From JAHEJB01 sp041748175 (lineage in GTDB: Bacteria > Bacteroidota > Rhodothermia > Rhodothermales > Rubricoccaceae): a DNA stretch of 7,506 nt. Location of the stretch: assembly GCA_041748175.1 (NCBI GenBank), contig JBGTDU010000063.1:1-7506 (forward strand), given 5' to 3'. The notes under the pieces were generated by a model. The model had not been told where the DNA came from and ran no database searches. It saw only the letters and a list, made by a program, of their open reading frames with translations. Made by a program: the position numbers and the translations under genes. Position 1 is the first letter of the stretch; each line of letters starts with the position of its first letter. Of this stretch, positions 3,835 through 7,506 are shown piece by piece.

Positions 3835-6800
3835 TTAGCCGAGCCGCCGGTTAAGTTCCGCCAACGCCTCCTGGTCTACTTCCGGGAGGCCAAGCTCGGC
3901 GGCACCATCGCCGTCTTCGAGGCCGCGGTCGAGGGCATCTGCGGTTTTCTGCAGCGCTTCGAGCTCCTTCTTCGAACCTACAACCAGATCGCGGTAGCGG
4001 CGGAGGCCCGTGCCGGCCGGCACAAGACGCCCGACGATTACGTTCTCTTTCAGGCCCATCAGGTTGTCCGTCTTGGCCGCGATGGCCGCCTCGGTCAACA
4101 CCTTTGTGGTTTCCTGGAAAGACGCTGCGGAGATAAATGAATCCGTGCGGAGCGCGGCCTGCGTGATGCCTAGCAAGACGGGCTCGGCCACCGCAAGTTC
4201 GGCCTCGCGCACGTCGGCTTCGCGTTTGTCGTGCCGCTTCATCTCGGAGTTTACCTCACGCATGCGGCGGCGGTTGACGATTTGGCCGATAGCCAATTCG
4301 CTATCGCCCTTGTCCGTCACGACAAACTTGTCGTAGAGGTTGTCGTTGGCGCGCTCGAGTTCGAAGCGGTCAACCAGGCTATCCTCGAGGAAGTCCGTGT
4401 CGCCTGGGTCGGCCACGCGCACCTTCTGCATCATCTGGCGAACGATCGTCTCGATGTGCTTGTCGTTGATCGTCACGCCTTGAAGGCGGTAGACCTCCTG
4501 CACCTCGTTCACGAGGTATTCCTGCACCGCCGTCGGGCCCTGGATAGAGAGAATGTCTTGCGGCGAGATCTGCCCGTCCGAAAGCGCCTCACCCGCACGG
4601 ATGAAGTCGTTCTCATGAACCAACAGGTGCTTTGAGAGCGAAACGAGATACGTCCGCTGCGTTTCTCCGTCGCGGCTGGTAACGATGACTTCCTGCGAAC
4701 CGCGCTTGCGACCACCGAAGGAAACAACGCCGTCGATCTCGGAAACAACCGCAAGATCCGCCGGTTGCCGCGCCTCGAAGAGCTCGATCACGCGGGGAAG
4801 ACCGCCCGTGATGTCGCGTGTTTGGGCGCTCTGGCGGGGCAGCTTGGCCAGCACTTGTCCGGCGTCCACGGTATCGCCGTTGGCTACCTGCAAACGAGCG
4901 CGAACAGGCATCGTGTATTCCTTGGCGGCTTTCTTTCCGGTGGCTTCGATGACGAGGGCAGGCGTAAGCCCCCGCTCTCGCGTTTCGGTGACGACCTTTT
5001 CACGGAAGCCCGTTTGCTCGTCACTCTCCTCACGGTAGGTCGTCCCTTCAAGGATGTCCTGGAACTTTACTTTGCCCGATACATCGGAGACAATGACCGA
5101 GTTGTACGGATCCCAGGAAGCGATGATATCGCCCTTTTCGACCTTCTTGCCCTTCTTCGCGACCAGGTCGGCGCCATAGGGCACCGTGTAGGCAATAAGC
5201 TGACGACCATCGTCGGCAATGATGCGTACCTCGCCCGAACGACCCAGAACGATCACCTTCTTGTCTCCGCCGTCGTTGTAGGCGACCGTCCGAAGATTGT
5301 CGAATTCTACCTTGCCGGCGAACTTCGCGATGAGCGTGCTTTCGGCTGATATACGGCTGGCCGTACCTCCGATGTGGAAGGTGCGCAGCGTCAATTGCGT
5401 TCCCGGCTCGCCGATTGACTGCGCCGCAATGACGCCGACGGCTTCGCCCGGCTCCACAAGACGGCCGTTCGAAAGGTTGCGCCCGTAGCAGAGGGCACAA
5501 ACTCCACGAGGAGCCTCGCAAGCCAGCACCGATCGGATTTCCACCGTTTCGATTGCCGTTTGTGAGATCTGCTGAGCGATCTCCTCCGTGATGATTTCGT
5601 TCGCACTTACGATGAGCTCGCCGGTAAGCGGGTCGCTCACATCGTGGACGGAAACCCGGCCGAGAATCCGGTCTTTGAGCGACTCGACGATATCCTCGTT
5701 GTCTTTCAACGCCTCCATGCGCACGCCGCGAAGCGTACCGCAGTCGTGCGAGTGGACCGTCATATCCTGGCTCACGTCAACAAGTCGGCGGGTCAGGTAC
5801 CCGGCGTCGGCCGTTTTGAGGGCCGTATCCGCCAAGCCCTTGCGAGCGCCGTGCGTCGAGATAAAGTATTCGAGGACCGACAAGCCTTCCTTGAAGTTGG
5901 ACTTGATCGGGTTCTCAATGATGCCACCAGATGAGCCGGAGAGACTCTTTTGAGGCTTGGCCATCAGGCCACGCATTCCACCCAACTGCCGGATCTGCTC
6001 GCGCGAACCACGCGCGCCTGAGTCCGCCATCATATAGATCGCGTTGAAGCCCTCGTCGTCCTCCTTCAGCGTGTCGTAGAGGACGTTGGAGACGCGGTTG
6101 TTCGTACGGGTCCAAACGTCGATGACCTGGTTGTATCGCTCGGACTCCGTGATAAAGCCAAGTTCGTACTGCTCACGAATGGCCGCTACCTCGACGTCCG
6201 CCTTTGCGATCAGCTCGTGCTTGGCGTCGGGCACCACAATGTCGACCAGCGAGAACGAAAGGCCGCCGGTCATCGCCTGGCTGAACCCTAGGTCCTTGAC
6301 ATCGTCGAGGAATTTGGCTGTCTTTGGGAAGTTCGTCGCCTGGAAGACGTTGCCGATAATGACGCGAAGGTTTTTCTTGGTCAAGACGTCGTTGATATAC
6401 CCTGCCTCCTCCGGAACGATTTCATTGAAGAGCGCACGGCCAACGGCGGTCTCAATCCGATCACCCACCGCGTACTTTCCATCCATAGTAGGACGGGACA
6501 GCCGGAGGTTGATCCGCGCGTGCAAGTCAACGGCGCCCTGATCGTATGCCTGGCGGACTTCGACGATGGAGCCAAAATTGAAGCCCTCGCCCTTCAGGCC
6601 GGCGCGGTCCTTCGTGAGGTAGTACATCCCAAGAACCATGTCCTGGCTTGGTACGGCTACAGGGCCGCCGTGAGCCGGGCTGAGGATGTTGTGGCTGGAG
6701 AGCATCAGAATCTGCGCTTCCAGCACAGAATCCTGGCTCAGCGGCACGTGGACTGCCATCTGATCACCGTCGAAGTCGGCGTTGAACGCCGTACAAACGA

Positions 6801-7506
6801 GGGGGTGTAGACGGATGGCCTTGCCTTCGATAAGGATAGGCTGGAACGCCTGTATGCCCAGCCGGTGCAGCGTCGGCGCGCGGTTAAGCATTACCGGATG
6901 CCCGGCGATGACCTTTTCGAGGATGTCGAAAACGTCAGCCGTGCGGCGGTCGACCACCTTCTTGGCGCTCTTGACCGTCTTGACAATGCCGCGCTCGATG
7001 AGCTTGCGGATGATGAATGGCTTGAAGAGTTCGACGGCCATTTCCTTCGGCAAGCCGCACTCGTGCAACTGCAACTCCGGCCCAACGACGATCACCGAAC
7101 GGCCCGAGTAGTCTACGCGCTTGCCCAGCAGGTTTTGGCGGAAGCGACCCTGCTTCCCCTTGAGCATGTCGCTCAGCGACTTCAAGGCGCGGTTGGAATC
7201 CGACCGAACGGCGTTGGCCTTGCGGCTGTTGTCGAAAAGGCTATCGACGGCCTCCTGGAGCATCCGCTTTTCGTTGCGGAGAATCACTTCCGGCGCCTTG
7301 ATATCCATCAGCCGCTTGAGGCGGTTGTTGCGGATGATGACGCGCCGATAGAGGTCGTTCAGATCCGACGTAGCAAAGCGGCCGCCTTCGAGCGGAACAA
7401 GTGGGCGAAGTTCGGGCGGGATCACCGGGATCACTTTCATCACCATCCACTCAGGACGGTTCTCCATCTTTTTGTTCGCGTTCCGAAAGCTCTGGACGAT
7501 CTTCAG
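3835..7506 (-). CDS. rpoC: DNA-directed RNA polymerase subunit beta' (RpoC), N-terminus outside window
   Basis: The frame enters at 7506 and runs to TAA (3837-3835), giving 1223 residues. An ATG at 7467 is internal, since 13 in-frame residues (LKIVQSFRNANKK) precede it and match the family. RpoC forms the catalytic clamp half of RNA polymerase. NADFDGDQ (Asp codons at 6777, 6771 and 6765) carries the three Asp that hold the catalytic Mg2+. MMADSGARGS and the bridge-helix/trigger-loop segments FISTHGARKGLADTALKTA and QLTLRTFHIGG are intact. Four Cys (codons at 5742, 5520, 5499, 5490), spaced 74, 7 and 3 apart as in E. coli C814/C888/C895/C898, form the second zinc site. A large insertion after TFHIGG matches the E. 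coli SI3 position. About 40 extra charged residues lie before LLGIT (codons about 4338-4183). From the Asp motif, roughly 215 N-terminal residues, including the first zinc site, are missing. rpoB should lie upstream beyond the right edge. Confidence 0.98.
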   Translation of the reverse strand: MKIVQSFRNANKKMENRPEWMVMKVIPVIPPELRPLVPLEGGRFATSDLNDLYRRVIIRNNRLKRLMDIKAPEVILRNEKRMLQEAVDSLFDNSRKANAVRSDSNRALKSLSDMLKGKQGRFRQNLLGKRVDYSGRSVIVVGPELQLHECGLPKEMAVELFKPFIIRKLIERGIVKTVKSAKKVVDRRTADVFDILEKVIAGHPVMLNRAPTLHRLGIQAFQPILIEGKAIRLHPLVCTAFNADFDGDQMAVHVPLSQDSVLEAQILMLSSHNILSPAHGGPVAVPSQDMVLGMYYLTKDRAGLKGEGFNFGSIVEVRQAYDQGAVDLHARINLRLSRPTMDGKYAVGDRIETAVGRALFNEIVPEEAGYINDVLTKKNLRVIIGNVFQATNFPKTAKFLDDVKDLGFSQAMTGGLSFSLVDIVVPDAKHELIAKADVEVAAIREQYELGFITESERYNQVIDVWTRTNNRVSNVLYDTLKEDDEGFNAIYMMADSGARGSREQIRQLGGMRGLMAKPQKSLSGSSGGIIENPIKSNFKEGLSVLEYFISTHGARKGLADTALKTADAGYLTRRLVDVSQDMTVHSHDCGTLRGVRMEALKDNEDIVESLKDRILGRVSVHDVSDPLTGELIVSANEIITEEIAQQISQTAIETVEIRSVLACEAPRGVCALCYGRNLSNGRLVEPGEAVGVIAAQSIGEPGTQLTLRTFHIGGTASRISAESTLIAKFAGKVEFDNLRTVAYNDGGDKKVIVLGRSGEVRIIADDGRQLIAYTVPYGADLVAKKGKKVEKGDIIASWDPYNSVIVSDVSGKVKFQDILEGTTYREESDEQTGFREKVVTETRERGLTPALVIEATGKKAAKEYTMPVRARLQVANGDTVDAGQVLAKLPRQSAQTRDITGGLPRVIELFEARQPADLAVVSEIDGVVSFGGRKRGSQEVIVTSRDGETQRTYLVSLSKHLLVHENDFIRAGEALSDGQISPQDILSIQGPTAVQEYLVNEVQEVYRLQGVTINDKHIETIVRQMMQKVRVADPGDTDFLEDSLVDRFELERANDNLYDKFVVTDKGDSELAIGQIVNRRRMREVNSEMKRHDKREADVREAELAVAEPVLLGITQAALRTDSFISAASFQETTKVLTEAAIAAKTDNLMGLKENVIVGRLVPAGTGLRRYRDLVVGSKKELEALQKTADALDRGLEDGDGAAELGLPEVDQEALAELNRRLG

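Noticed and set aside
4765..5349. 194-codon plus-strand open frame inside rpoC (and others such as 4231-4635 and 6086-6541)
   Set aside because: These are antisense shadows of RpoC, whose frame is conserved throughout and accounts for the DNA.

Overview
This is a GC-rich bacterial chromosome segment. The best lineage clue is the long RpoC (RNA polymerase beta') fragment on the minus strand. It carries a 'KPQKSLSGSSGG' spacer after the MRGLMAKP motif and about 40 extra charged residues before the LLGIT motif, both typical of the Bacteroidota/Rhodothermota/Chlorobi group as I remember those proteins. High GC together with Bacteroidota-type RpoC suggests a Rhodothermota-like organism (Salinibacter/Rhodothermus relatives). 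That is an inference, not a measurement.

Layout, left to right. Positions 2-241 (+) are the last 79 codons of an endonuclease/exonuclease/phosphatase-type protein ending in an SDHLP motif. Positions 242-461 hold no gene but contain nested hairpins. Positions 462-710 (-) are a broken HicB-family antitoxin gene: 33 clean codons, a TAG, then recognisable but frame-disrupted remnants. Positions 769-1362 (-) encode a TetR/AcrR-type repressor with a WHG-type C-terminal domain. Diverging from it at 1467-1625 (+) is a possible 52-residue single-pass membrane peptide. Positions 1745-1957 and 1957-2280 (+) are a one-base-overlapping DUF433 antitoxin / DUF5615 PIN-like toxin pair, with a 9-bp inverted repeat ending just before the preferred antitoxin start. 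Positions 2450-3589 (+) encode a secreted HExxH metallopeptidase-like protein. Positions 3590-3834 hold no gene but contain a bidirectional terminator between that gene and rpoC. Positions 3835-7506 (-) are the C-terminal 1223 residues of RpoC, cut by the window edge.

The left 2.3 kb is an accessory strip (toxin-antitoxin modules, one intact and one decayed, plus a stand-alone regulator) next to the 3' end of the conserved rpoB-rpoC transcription unit. I see no pathway linking these genes. I found no tRNA, rRNA, CRISPR array, transposase or attachment site. No clearly new multi-gene system is visible. The items most worth a second look are the decayed HicB, the small membrane peptide facing the TetR gene, the inverted repeat at the toxin-antitoxin start, and the two-part secreted peptidase.
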